Positions 26,830 to 35,680 of a stretch of 64,000 nt of DNA are shown here, piece by piece. How positions within the stretch are numbered: the first letter of the stretch is position 1; every line of letters starts with the position of its first letter. The DNA is from Bacteroides sp. GTDB lineage: Bacteria; Bacteroidota; Bacteroidia; Bacteroidales; Bacteroidaceae. A program made the position numbers and the translations under genes. Location: positions 1 to 64,000 of the forward strand of contig DXLO01000013.1 in assembly GCA_019414665.1 (NCBI GenBank). Direction: 5' to 3'. A model generated the notes under the pieces. It was not told where the DNA came from and searched no databases. It worked only from the letters and a program-made list of their open reading frames with translations.

Positions 26830-29604
26830 CTAAATTTGTATCTTTTCTAACAGATACTGCCCTGTATATGATGCTCCGCAATGAGCTACTTCTTCGGGGG
26901 TGCCGCATACTACGAGATTACCGCCCATATCTCCACCTTCCGGACCGAGGTCTATGACATAATCGGCGCATTTGATAACGTCCATGTTATGTTCGATTAT
27001 GACAACCGTATGTCCTCGTGCTATTAAGGAGTTGAATGCCTCTAGCAGTTTCTTTATGTCGTGGAAATGTAATCCTGTTGTCGGTTCGTCGAATACAAAA
27101 ATAGTTGGCTGAGATTTTTCGATACTCAGGAAATATGCCAGTTTGACACGCTGGTTTTCTCCTCCCGAAAGAGTAGAGGATGATTGTCCCAGTTTGATGT
27201 ATCCGAGTCCAACTTCTTGTAGCGGCAGCAGTTTTTTTACTATTTTCTTCTGCTTGTGTTCATCGAAAAATTCGATAGCCTGGTTGACTGTCATTTCCAG
27301 TATGTCATAGATGTTTTTCCCTTCGTAACGTACTTCCAGGGTATCACTCTTAAAACGTTTTCCATGACATGATTCACATTCCAGTACCAGATCGGCCATG
27401 AATTGCATTTCTACCGTTACAGTACCTTCTCCTTTACATTCTTCACAACGTCCTCCTTCGGTATTGAACGAGAAATACCCTGCCGAGTACCCCATTTGTT
27501 TGGCCAAAGGCTGGTCGGCAAACAGTTTTCTTATTTCGTCGTATGCCTTGATGTAGGTGACAGGATTACTGCGTGAGGATTTGCCTATCGGGTTTTGGTC
27601 GACAAACTCTATGTCCTTTATCATCTGGATATCACCTTCCAGTGAAATAAATTCTCCCGGACGGTCGCTGCCTTCACTATACTCACGCTTCAGTGCCTTA
27701 TAAAAGATGTCGCGCACTAACGTACTTTTTCCTGAACCACTAACTCCGGTCACTACCGTCATTACGTTAAGTGGGAAGCGTACATCGATTCCCTTCAGGT
27801 TGTTTTCTCTGGCTCCTTTTATTTCTATATAATTATTCCACGAACGATGTGTCTGTGGTCGTTCGATGATTTCTTCTCCCAGCAGATATTTTACAGTATA
27901 GCTGTTGCTTCCGGGATGCAGGTCTTTCATATCTCCTTGATAAACAATTTCTCCTCCCAGACGTCCGGCTTTAGGGCCGATATCTATAATATAGTCGGCA
28001 GCACGGATGATTTCTTCATCATGCTCTACCACTACCACTGTATTGCCCAGCTGTTGCAACTGGCGGAGTACTTTGATAAGCTTGTCTGTATCTCGGCTGT
28101 GAAGTCCGATACTAGGTTCGTCCAAAATATAAAGTGAACCTACCAGACTGCTTCCCAGTGAGGTTGCTAGATTGATTCGCTGACTTTCTCCCCCGGAAAG
28201 TGAGTTGCTGAGTCGGTTTAATGTAAGATATCCAAGTTCGACGTCGAGCAGGAAGGTCAATCGGTTATTGATTTCATTCAGCAAGCGTTGGGCTATCATC
28301 TTGTCATGTTCGTCGAGCTGCAAGGTACGGAAAAATTCTTTCAACTGATAAACCGGCATCTCTACCAGTTCTGCAATGGTGCGTCCTCCCACTTTGACAT
28401 AAAGCGCTTCTTTCTTCAAACGGCTGCCATGACACTCCGGACAAGTTGTCTTACCACGGTAACGGGCTAACATTACGCGGTACTGTATCTTATACTGATT
28501 TTCTTCCAGCATCTTGAAGAACGAATCGATGCAGACTTTGTCACGCGGTCCGTGCCATAAATAATCCTTCTGTGCCTGAGTCAGGTTATAGTAAGGCTCG
28601 AATATAGGAAAATCGTGCGCCGGAGCTTCGCGCAGGAATTCGGTGAGCCATTCGCTCATTTTTTCTCCTCTCCAGCACATCACAGCACCGTCGTAAACAC
28701 TCAATGCACGGTTGGGTACGACAAGATGCTCGTCTATACCGATAATCTTTCCGAAACCTTCACACGTAGGGCATGCGCCGATAGGAGAGTTGAACGAAAA
28801 CATCTGGTCGCTGGGCTCTTCAAACTTAATACCGTCTGCCTCGAATTTTGTACTGAAGGCATGTAGTTTGGTACTTCCGTCGGGCAGGTAAAAGCGCAGC
28901 AGACAAGCTCCGTCACCCTCGTACATAGCTGTTTCTGCTGAATCGGTCAAGCGGCTGATTGCATCTTTTGTATCATCGCAGCTCATACGGTCCACCAGCA
29001 GGTATATCGTATCGGCAGGATTATATTGATAATCCTCCATACGAACCATTTCACCGTTTACTTCCAGACGGGTGAATCCTTGTTTCATATCCATTTCTAT
29101 CTGTTCGGCTTCACTGCGTCCTTCTCGGGGAATGATAGGAGTCTGTACCGTATAGCGTGTACCTTTCGGATATGAGAGCATGCAGTTTACAATATCTTCG
29201 GGGCTGTCTTTTTTTACAAGCTGACCGCTTATCGGCGAATAAGTTTTGCCGACACGTGCAAACAGCAGACGCAGATATTCGTATATCTCAGTCGATGTAC
29301 CTACAGTAGAACGCGGATTCCGGCTGATTACTTTCGGTTCGATAGCAATGGCAGGAGGAATACCTTTGATGAAATCACATTCAGGTTTGCTCATTCGTCC
29401 CAGGAACTGGCGTGCATACGATGAAAGGCTTTCCACATAGCGACGCTGTCCTTCGGCATACAATGTGTCGAATGCCAGTGAGGATTTTCCGGAACCGGAC
29501 AACCCCGTAATGACTACTAGTTTATTACGTGGAATATCAACGTCTATATTTTTCAGGTTGTTTACCTTCGCGCCTTTTATAGATATATATTTACTGTCAG
29601 ACAT
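26830..29604 (-). CDS. uvrA: UvrA, excinuclease ABC subunit A
   Basis: DNA damage recognition ATPase of nucleotide excision repair. The 924 residues carry two ABC modules: Walker A GLSGSGKS (34-41) and VTGVSGSGKSTL, signatures LSGGESQRINLA and LSGGENQRVKLA. The zinc-binding CPECHG and CEECKG/CESCHG modules and FVDQNPIGKSSRSNPVTY are also present. I start at ATG 29604 (MSDSKYISIKG): the in-frame TTG at 29632-29634 is part of a -7 promoter box and cannot be a translated codon if that box is used. Unrelated to the xylan locus; its 3' end marks the locus border. Confidence 0.97.
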   Translation of the reverse strand: MSDSKYISIKGAKVNNLKNIDVDIPRNKLVVITGLSGSGKSSLAFDTLYAEGQRRYVESLSSYARQFLGRMSKPECDFIKGIPPAIAIEPKVISRNPRSTVGTSTEIYEYLRLLFARVGKTYSPISGQLVKKDSPEDIVNCMLSYPKGTRYTVQTPIIPREGRSEAEQIEMDMKQGFTRLEVNGEMVRMEDYQYNPADTIYLLVDRMSCDDTKDAISRLTDSAETAMYEGDGACLLRFYLPDGSTKLHAFSTKFEADGIKFEEPSDQMFSFNSPIGACPTCEGFGKIIGIDEHLVVPNRALSVYDGAVMCWRGEKMSEWLTEFLREAPAHDFPIFEPYYNLTQAQKDYLWHGPRDKVCIDSFFKMLEENQYKIQYRVMLARYRGKTTCPECHGSRLKKEALYVKVGGRTIAELVEMPVYQLKEFFRTLQLDEHDKMIAQRLLNEINNRLTFLLDVELGYLTLNRLSNSLSGGESQRINLATSLGSSLVGSLYILDEPSIGLHSRDTDKLIKVLRQLQQLGNTVVVVEHDEEIIRAADYIIDIGPKAGRLGGEIVYQGDMKDLHPGSNSYTVKYLLGEEIIERPQTHRSWNNYIEIKGARENNLKGIDVRFPLNVMTVVTGVSGSGKSTLVRDIFYKALKREYSEGSDRPGEFISLEGDIQMIKDIEFVDQNPIGKSSRSNPVTYIKAYDEIRKLFADQPLAKQMGYSAGYFSFNTEGGRCEECKGEGTVTVEMQFMADLVLECESCHGKRFKSDTLEVRYEGKNIYDILEMTVNQAIEFFDEHKQKKIVKKLLPLQEVGLGYIKLGQSSSTLSGGENQRVKLAYFLSIEKSQPTIFVFDEPTTGLHFHDIKKLLEAFNSLIARGHTVVIIEHNMDVIKCADYVIDLGPEGGDMGGNLVVCGTPEEVAHCGASYTGQYLLEKIQI

Positions 29605-29631
29605 GCTTGGATTCGTTTGGTTTTTGATAGA

Positions 29632-29639
29632 CAAAAATA
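29632..29639 (-). promoter_or_regulatory. -7 box for uvrA
   Basis: Minus-strand TATTTTTG (TAnnTTTG) lies 27 nt before the chosen start codon. It decides the start of uvrA. Confidence 0.55.
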
Positions 29640-29803
29640 GTGAATTTTATGCATATCGTGAAACAAAAGATAAATAAGGAGTGTTAATAGCTTCAATTTT
29701 GGAAAAAACTCTGCTTATTGCTTTCACATGTGTAAAACAGGTCCTCATTGCTTTATTCTTTTATCGATTCGAGGAAAAAGTAAGTTATTGATTATTTTTT
29801 CCT

Positions 29804-29811
29804 TATCTTTG
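29804..29811 (+). promoter_or_regulatory. -7 box for the GHL10-family gene
   Basis: TATCTTTG (TAnnTTTG) lies 27 nt before ATG 29839. Confidence 0.6.
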
Positions 29812-29838
29812 CCCTCTCGATTATAATGTATAAAAAAT

Positions 29839-31341
29839 ATGAAATCAAAAGTTTTATTGATTTGGCTGGCAATGCTTTTATTTGTTGCCGGAAGTGTTAA
29901 GGCACAGACAATGCATCCAAAGCGTGAATTCCGCGGTGCGTGGATACAATGTGTGAACGGTCAGTTTCAAGGTATGCCCACAGAACAGATGAAAGCGACT
30001 CTGATCCGTCAGTTGGATAACCTGAAAGGTGCGGGTATCAATGCGATTATATTTCAGGTTCGTGCCGAATGTGATGCTCTTTATGCGTCGACCTATGAAC
30101 CCTGGAGCCGTTTCCTTACCGGATTGCAGGGAAAAGCTCCTCAGCCAGGCTGGGATCCGCTTCGTTTCATGGTGGAAGAATGTCATAAGCGTGGCATGGA
30201 ACTTCATGCATGGATAAATCCTTATCGTGCACAGACCAAGGGAACTACGGCATTGTCGCCTATGCATCCTTATAATAAATACCCTAATTTGTTTGTACGT
30301 TACGGCGGACAGCTGTATTTCGATCCCGGATATCCTGAATCGAGAGCTTATATCTGCAAGATTGTAAGAGATATCGTTTCTCGTTACGATATTGACGCTA
30401 TTCACATGGATGATTATTTTTATCCGTATCCGAATCCGGAAGAAGAATTTCCAGACAACATCAGCTTTGCTGCTTATGGTCGCGGATTTACCAACAAGGC
30501 CGACTGGCGTAGAGATAATGTCAATGTCTTGATAAAAGAAATTCACGAAACTGTACGCAGTTGTAAGCCATGGGTTAAGTTTGGTGTTTCTCCCTTCGGT
30601 ATCTATCGTAACAGAAAATCAGATCCGAATGGCAGCGATACAAACGGACTTCAGAATTACGATGACTTGTATGCCGATGTACTGCTTTGGGTCAACAATG
30701 GCTGGGTAGATTATAATATCCCTCAGATCTATTGGGAAATCGGTCATCCGGCAGCAGATTATGATAAACTGATCCGCTGGTGGGCGCGTCATTCTGCCGC
30801 ACGTCCACTGTTTATCGGACAAGACGTAGTTCGTACTGTAACAAAGCCAGATCTGAAAAATCCGGGACAGCACCAGATGCTTGCCAAATATAACTTGCAG
30901 CGTATGCTTCCAACCGTACAGGGAAGCTGTCAGTGGTATGCTGCTGCAGTAGTAGAAAATAAAGGCAACTATCGTGAGGTTCTGGCAAATGTCTACCACA
31001 AATATCCAACTTTGATTCCGGCTTCTCCTTTTATCGATAAAGAGGCTCCGGGTAAAGTGAAAAAACTGAAACCGGTGTGGACTGCCGACGGATATATTTT
31101 GTTCTGGACAGCTCCTAAGGCGAAAGATGAAATGGACAAGGCTGTGCGTTATGTAGTATATCGCTTCAATAACGATGAAAAGGTTAATCTGAATGATCCT
31201 TCTCATATTGTTGAAATCACTACCAATACTTTCTATAAACTTCCTTATGAAAACGGAAAGACTAAGTACCGCTATGTAGTGACTGCACTCGACCGTCTGC
31301 ATAATGAATCGAAGGCTGTTAAGAAAAAAATTAAGTTGTAA
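29839..31341 (+). CDS. Secreted glycosyl hydrolase-like 10 (GHL10/DUF187) protein
   Basis: A 500-residue exported protein with a Sec signal peptide (1-22, ending VKA). The barrel domain has the GHL10 landmarks: KREFRGAWIQCVNGQF, LKGAGINAIIFQVRAECDALY, GMELHAWINPYRA, IDAIHMDDYFYPYP, KFGVSPFGIYRN and DYNIPQIYWEIGH. Its conserved acids sit in HMDDYF and YWEIG. A fibronectin III-like domain ends the chain (about 405-500). Relatives act on or near cell-wall or other surface glycans, but the substrate of this one is not known to me. Single-gene transcript with its own promoter and a strong terminator. Confidence 0.88.
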   Translation: MKSKVLLIWLAMLLFVAGSVKAQTMHPKREFRGAWIQCVNGQFQGMPTEQMKATLIRQLDNLKGAGINAIIFQVRAECDALYASTYEPWSRFLTGLQGKAPQPGWDPLRFMVEECHKRGMELHAWINPYRAQTKGTTALSPMHPYNKYPNLFVRYGGQLYFDPGYPESRAYICKIVRDIVSRYDIDAIHMDDYFYPYPNPEEEFPDNISFAAYGRGFTNKADWRRDNVNVLIKEIHETVRSCKPWVKFGVSPFGIYRNRKSDPNGSDTNGLQNYDDLYADVLLWVNNGWVDYNIPQIYWEIGHPAADYDKLIRWWARHSAARPLFIGQDVVRTVTKPDLKNPGQHQMLAKYNLQRMLPTVQGSCQWYAAAVVENKGNYREVLANVYHKYPTLIPASPFIDKEAPGKVKKLKPVWTADGYILFWTAPKAKDEMDKAVRYVVYRFNNDEKVNLNDPSHIVEITTNTFYKLPYENGKTKYRYVVTALDRLHNESKAVKKKIKL

Positions 31342-31360
31342 AATATTTATTAAGTTAAGA

Positions 31361-31393
31361 AATCCGTTCGGAGGAATCCGGACGGATTTTTTT
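31361..31393 (+). terminator. Terminator after the GHL10-family gene
   Basis: Stem AATCCGTTCGG (31361-31371)/CCGGACGGATT (31378-31388), with one G-T pair, is followed by a T-run. Confidence 0.85.
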
Positions 31394-31437
31394 ATGAACA
31401 GACTGATGTGTTCAATATTGTGTTCTTCTCCTTTAAA

Positions 31438-31468
31438 TTTGTTATATTGAAAGAATTGATTATCTTTG
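31438..31468 (+). promoter_or_regulatory. Promoter of the outer-membrane barrel gene
   Basis: TTTG (31438-31441), 19-nt spacer, TATCTTTG (31461-31468) is a full Bacteroidales consensus. The start codon is 111 nt downstream of the -7 box, so the mRNA has a long leader of about 100 nt; no clear riboswitch fold was seen in it. Confidence 0.75.
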
Positions 31469-31579
31469 CTAATAGATACAAAACAAACAGAAGTGTGCCT
31501 GTAAAGAGCAGTCCCTGCACTTCGGAAACAAAAACTAAGATTCTTTGGGGACGAGAACCTTATAAAAACAATATCAGTT

Positions 31580-32188
31580 ATGAAGAAGTTATTATTAACT
31601 GTTGTTTTAGGATTGTGTACACTTGCCGGTTTTTCTCAGGCGAAATTTGATGTACATGCAGGTATGTCTATGGCAAACATCACCAATAGTGATGCAGACT
31701 TGAAGATTGGCTATTCGGTAGGAGTAGGAATGGATTATGCCATTACTGATATGTGGGCCTTCCAGACCGGTTTGAATTTTACAAGCAAAGGTTGTAAAGG
31801 ATCTGAGAAAGGTGTTGATGCGAAAATTAATCCTGTTTATCTGGATATTCCTTTATTGGCTGCTATAAAATTACCTATCAGCGAAGGTAATACGTTTGTT
31901 GTAAATGCCGGTCCTTATGTAGGATTTGGTTTGGGCGGAAAAGCGACTGTGGAATCAGGAGGTGCTGAAGTTGGAACTAAACTGTTTAAGAAGATAGATG
32001 GAGCTGACGAAGCATTGATGAACCGTTGTGCTGTAGGTTTGCAGTATGGAGTAGGTTTTGAACTGGGATATAAATATTTGCTGAATCTGACAGGCCAGTA
32101 TGGTTTTACTAACATGTTTAAGAAAAGCCTGACACAGGAAAATAATAAAAACCTGGCTTTTATGATAACTGTGGGTTATCGCTTCTGA
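31580..32188 (+). CDS. Small outer-membrane beta-barrel protein (PorT/OMP_b-brl type)
   Basis: The 202-residue product has a Sec signal peptide (1-20, ending FSQ-A). Amphipathic strands fit an eight-stranded barrel: KFDVHAGMSMANI, GYSVGVGMDYAI, AFQTGLNFTSKG, YLDIPLLAAIKLP, FVVNAGPYVGFGLGG, LQYGVGFELGYKYL, LNLTGQYGFTNM, and the final FMITVGYRF with the C-terminal Phe expected for barrel assembly. The YLDIPLLAAIKLP strand is characteristic of the family. Function is not known; such proteins are abundant in Bacteroidales outer membranes. Monocistronic. Confidence 0.88.
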   Translation: MKKLLLTVVLGLCTLAGFSQAKFDVHAGMSMANITNSDADLKIGYSVGVGMDYAITDMWAFQTGLNFTSKGCKGSEKGVDAKINPVYLDIPLLAAIKLPISEGNTFVVNAGPYVGFGLGGKATVESGGAEVGTKLFKKIDGADEALMNRCAVGLQYGVGFELGYKYLLNLTGQYGFTNMFKKSLTQENNKNLAFMITVGYRF

Positions 32189-32216
32189 TAGCGTATTAAA
32201 TTCTTTCTAAGTATAG

Positions 32217-32255
32217 AGCGGTCGGACTGTGACAAATGGTCTGACCGCTTTTTTT
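32217..32255 (+). terminator. Terminator of the barrel gene
   Basis: Stem AGCGGTCGGAC (32217-32227)/GTCTGACCGCT (32239-32249), with one mismatch, is followed by TTTTTT. Confidence 0.85.
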
Positions 32256-32463
32256 ATGGATTGTGCAGCTGTTTCCGTATTTCTTTGTTTTAAATCTAGC
32301 TGATGTTTATCTGCTTTTTTGTACAAATTTAAAAAAAATATCAGGAAGAATTGCTGATAATATGCTGATGTTTTTTGTGAAAGCTGGTATTGATTTTATG
32401 AAGAAAACAGGTCGTTGTAAACGTAAGGTTTAGGCCTGGAAAATCTGATAAATCGAAACCTTA
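32256..32463. other. Intergenic stretch between two terminators with loose 22-nt repeats
   Basis: No gene seen. GCTGATGTTT occurs at 32299 and 32364 (65 nt apart, three times about 21.7). TTTGTACAAA (32318-32327) and ATCAGGAAGAATTGCTGATAA lie between. The pattern resembles the arrays at 4616, 14875 and 46069 but is weaker. An AAGGTTT...AAACCTT pair lies near 32430-32460. Confidence 0.35.
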
Positions 32464-32530
32464 AAAGAAAAGTCCCTCTGTTTTCAGCCTTAATTTGTTA
32501 CAATATCAGGCTGAAAACAGAGGGACTTTT
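32460..32530 (-). terminator. Terminator of the Phe/Tyr operon
   Basis: A 23-bp perfect stem (32468-32490 with 32508-32530; core AGTCCCTCTGTTTTCAGCC) and a 17-nt loop are followed by T-rich sequence on the minus strand, 64 bp after the tyrA stop. Confidence 0.82.
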
Positions 32531-32593
32531 AGAATGTCAACTTATAAACTGTAAGTAAAGTCATCCCATGTTTCCGTTTGGAAATCATCTATA

Positions 32594-33367
32594 TTATTTG
32601 ATATGCTCGCGAATCTTTGTAAGATAGGCACGCATTCTTTCAGCATCTTTTTTGTTGATGATATCCAACAGCTCGTTGAGTTCTGTACGAATACCTTCTA
32701 CATGTGCCGGAGTACGTGGGTTGAACAAGATTTCCTGCAACAGAAAATCATCTTCGCCCATCACTCCTTTGGCTATTGCCATATGCCGTTTGAATGTTGT
32801 TCCCGGAGCATCCTGATGTTTCATTACCGCAGCGAAGGCAAACGTAGAAACAAAGGGGATAGACAGCGAGTAAGCTACTGTTTCATCGTGTTCCTCGAAT
32901 GTATATTCGAAGATGTTAAGTCCCAGTCTTTGATACAGATCTTTGAAGAAAATTTTTCCCAGATGGTCGCCTTCCTTGATGATGATGGCATTCTCCGTAC
33001 TTAGCTTGTCAAGGTTGGCAAACGTAGGACCAAACATCGGGTGAGTAGATACATAGCGGAATCCACAATTTTCGTAAAATTCTTTCAGTCCGGTTTTTAC
33101 AGAAGCTATATCGCTTATGATACAATCTTTCGGGAGAATGGGCAAAACCTGATTGAATGCATCAAGAGTATATTTTACCGTTGCTGCATTAATAACCAGT
33201 TCGGGTTTGAATTCTTCTATTTCTTGAGTATTGGTAAACCGACAGCAGTTGTACATAAAGCGCAGTTTCTTTGGGTTCACATCGAATACTGCCACTTCGT
33301 GGTCGAAACTCAATACATCGGTAAAGAAGGAACCCATTTTTCCGGCTCCCAAAATTAATATTCTCAT
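32594..33367 (-). CDS. tyrA: Prephenate dehydrogenase
   Basis: Oxidative decarboxylation of prephenate to 4-hydroxyphenylpyruvate, the tyrosine-specific step, with NAD(P)+. The 257-residue protein opens with the Rossmann loop GAGKMG (7-12). The dinucleotide acidic position is in VAVFDVNPKK. ISDIASVKTGL and the substrate-site STHPMFGP follow, and the C-terminal helical half contains HDETVAYSLSIPF. There is no ACT or chorismate mutase domain; the mutase is fused to the DAHP synthase instead. Last gene of the operon, 31 bp after aroF. Confidence 0.93.
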   Translation of the reverse strand: MRILILGAGKMGSFFTDVLSFDHEVAVFDVNPKKLRFMYNCCRFTNTQEIEEFKPELVINAATVKYTLDAFNQVLPILPKDCIISDIASVKTGLKEFYENCGFRYVSTHPMFGPTFANLDKLSTENAIIIKEGDHLGKIFFKDLYQRLGLNIFEYTFEEHDETVAYSLSIPFVSTFAFAAVMKHQDAPGTTFKRHMAIAKGVMGEDDFLLQEILFNPRTPAHVEGIRTELNELLDIINKKDAERMRAYLTKIREHIK

Positions 33368-33398
33368 AGATTCTTATAAAAGTCTGTTATTTACTTAC

Positions 33399-34466
33399 TT
33401 ACTTATTAATGATTTCCAATTGCTGGCGTACGCTTTCTTCGTGGATAGCTTCGAATACTTGTTTGACAAAATCGGCATCCATTCCGCATAATGTACCTTG
33501 CGCACCACGCTTGTCGAGTATCTCGTTGTAACGTCCGGTCTGAAGGACAGTCATGTTATGCTCTTTCTTGAATGTACCTATTTCACGGCATACACGCATA
33601 CGTTTGGCTAAGATTTCCATCAGTTCGTTGTCGCACGCATCGATTTGCAGACGAAGTTCGTGCAAGCTTTCTGTTGACTGATGCTCTTTACGAATAACCA
33701 GCAGATTCAGGATGTAGTCGAGTACATCTGGAGTAACTTGCTGTGCCGCATCACTCCATGCACAATCTGGATTGCAGTGAGATTCAACAATCAATCCATC
33801 CAGTCCCAGGTCCATTGCCTGCTGGCAGAGCGGTGCAATGAGTTCACGCTTTCCACCGATATGGCTTGGGTCGCACAAGATAGGCAGGTTAGGAATACGG
33901 CGGCGCAGTTCGATTGGAATATGCCACTGTGGCAAGTTACGGTAAATCTTTTTATCGTATGACGAGAATCCGCGGTGGATAGCTCCCAGACGCTTCAATC
34001 CTGCGTTGTTGATGCGTTCCAAAGCTCCGATCCATAATTCCAGATCCGGATTGACAGGGTTCTTTACGTAAACAGGAATATCTACTCCTTTCAGTGCGTC
34101 AGCTATTTCCTGTACGGCAAACGGATTGGCAGTGGTACGTGCTCCGATCCACAAGATGTCGATACCTGCTTTCAGACATTCGTATACGTGCTTTGCCGTT
34201 GCAACCTCGGTTGCTACGTACATGCCTGTTTCTTGTTTAACTCGTTTCATCCATGCAAGACCATCCACACCGATACCTTCGAAACCTCCGGGTTTGGTAC
34301 GTGGTTTCCATATTCCGGCACGGAAAATCTTGATACCTTTATTGGCCAGTTGGGTAGCAGTTGAGATAACTTGCTCTTCTGTTTCGGCACTACAAGGACC
34401 TGCTATGATAAGAGGGCGTTCTTTTGATACACCTTCCAGTTCGATGGGTTGCAAATTTAGTTCCAT
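33399..34466 (-). CDS. aroF: DAHP synthase-chorismate mutase fusion
   Basis: Catalyses the first step of the shikimate pathway and the chorismate-to-prephenate step. Residues 1 to about 265 form a type I-beta DAHP synthase without an N-terminal regulatory extension: IIAGPCSAET, FRAGIWKPRTKPGGFEG, DILWIGARTTANPF, VYVKNPVNPD, LCDPSHIGGKRELI. Residues from about 270 to 350 are an AroQ-type chorismate mutase (LHELRLQIDACDNELMEILAKRMRV, IGTFKKEH). Fusions with the mutase at the C-terminus are known in Bacteroidales, where the mutase domain also serves prephenate feedback on the synthase. The 355 residues match that architecture. Third gene of the operon. Confidence 0.94.
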   Translation of the reverse strand: MELNLQPIELEGVSKERPLIIAGPCSAETEEQVISTATQLANKGIKIFRAGIWKPRTKPGGFEGIGVDGLAWMKRVKQETGMYVATEVATAKHVYECLKAGIDILWIGARTTANPFAVQEIADALKGVDIPVYVKNPVNPDLELWIGALERINNAGLKRLGAIHRGFSSYDKKIYRNLPQWHIPIELRRRIPNLPILCDPSHIGGKRELIAPLCQQAMDLGLDGLIVESHCNPDCAWSDAAQQVTPDVLDYILNLLVIRKEHQSTESLHELRLQIDACDNELMEILAKRMRVCREIGTFKKEHNMTVLQTGRYNEILDKRGAQGTLCGMDADFVKQVFEAIHEESVRQQLEIINK

Positions 34467-34495
34467 ATTATCTTGTCTTTTTAATTTATTATTCT

Positions 34496-35680
34496 TTAGA
34501 AAATTGCTTTGATGCGTTTAAGGGCTTCAGCCAGTTTTCCTTCCTTGGCACAGAGAGAAATGCGGATATACCGTTTTCCGTTGCTTCCGAAGATAAATCC
34601 CGGAGTAATAAATACCCGTGCTTCGTGTAATACTTTCTCTGTCAGGTCTTCTACATCAGTATAGCTCTCAGGAATTTTTCCCCAAAGGAACATACCTACC
34701 TGATCAGAATCGAATGTACATCCCAGTGTAGTCATGATTTCCTCCGCCAGTTTACGACGGCGGCTGTATACGTTGATGTTTGCTTCTTCGTGCCATTCTG
34801 CACTGTTGCGGTATGCCTGTGCGGCAGCGAGCTGCATGGGACGGAAAGTTCCCGAATCGATATTACTTTTTATTTTCAGAATCCACTGTACAAAAGTCGC
34901 GTTGGTGGCAAGCATACCTACACGCCAGCCCGGCATGTTGTGGCTCTTACTCATGGAGTTGAACTCGATACAGCATTCTTTGGCTCCCGGAACATTGAGG
35001 ATACTGATAGGCTTATGGTTCAGAATGAAGCTGTATGGGTTGTCGTTTACAATGACGATGTTGTGGCGGCGGGCAAAGTCGACCAGCTTTTCGTACAACT
35101 CCATGGTGGCATTTGCTCCTGTCGGCATGTTGGGATAGTTAGTCCACATAATTTTCACACGGCTCAAATCCATTTTCTCCAGTTCATCAAAATCGGGTTG
35201 CCAGTGATTGTCTTCCCTCAGGTTATAATTGACGATCTCACTTCCTAATATTTTATTTAGTGAAGTGTAGGTAGGATATCCCGGATTAGGAACCAGAACC
35301 TGATCTCCCGGATTGACGAGAGCCAGTGTGACATGCAGGATACCTTCCTTTGATCCGATGAGCGGCTGTATTTCCGTAGCAGGATCAAGATCGACATTGT
35401 ACCAGCGTTTGTACCAGTCGGCCATCGCCTTGCGCAGTTCAGGTATACCTACTGTGGGCTGGTAGCCGTGTGCATCTGCCTTGCGGGCATTTTCGCATAA
35501 TACATTGATGGTTTCTTCCGATGGCGGCATGTCCGGACTTCCTATACCCAGGCTGATGACATCCTTACCTTCGGCGTTCATCTTTGCCACTTCTTTCAGT
35601 TTACGGCTGAAATAATATTCGCTGACACTAGCCAGTCTGTCGGCGGGCTGTATATTATAATGTTGATTCTCCTTCTGCAT
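34496..35680 (-). CDS. Aromatic aminotransferase, class I/II PLP enzyme
   Basis: Probably converts phenylpyruvate and 4-hydroxyphenylpyruvate (or prephenate) into the amino acids. The 394 residues show the fold type I pattern: SLGIGSPDMPPSE, HGYQPTVGIPELRKAMADWY, PNPGYPTY, the PLP-binding Asp213 in VNDNPYSF, and Schiff-base Lys245 in SMSKSHNMPGWRVG. It resembles LL-DAP/aspartate-type aminotransferases, so the aromatic substrate rests on its place between pheA and aroF. Its start overlaps the pheA end by 26 bp, implying coupled translation. Confidence 0.88.
   Translation of the reverse strand: MQKENQHYNIQPADRLASVSEYYFSRKLKEVAKMNAEGKDVISLGIGSPDMPPSEETINVLCENARKADAHGYQPTVGIPELRKAMADWYKRWYNVDLDPATEIQPLIGSKEGILHVTLALVNPGDQVLVPNPGYPTYTSLNKILGSEIVNYNLREDNHWQPDFDELEKMDLSRVKIMWTNYPNMPTGANATMELYEKLVDFARRHNIVIVNDNPYSFILNHKPISILNVPGAKECCIEFNSMSKSHNMPGWRVGMLATNATFVQWILKIKSNIDSGTFRPMQLAAAQAYRNSAEWHEEANINVYSRRRKLAEEIMTTLGCTFDSDQVGMFLWGKIPESYTDVEDLTEKVLHEARVFITPGFIFGSNGKRYIRISLCAKEGKLAEALKRIKAIF

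Noticed and set aside
29605..29634. Longer uvrA with a TTG start at 29634
   Set aside because: The TTG is the 3' end of a TAnnTTTG -7 box; ATG 29604 gives the normal UvrA N-terminus.
29878..31302. Two frames of over 220 codons antisense to the GHL10-family gene
   Set aside because: Complementary shadows of a clear glycosidase-like gene; no start signals, promoter boxes or recognisable motifs.
31469..31579. Riboswitch in the long leader of the barrel gene
   Set aside because: The leader is about 100 nt but I could find no stable multi-stem fold or terminator/antiterminator pair.
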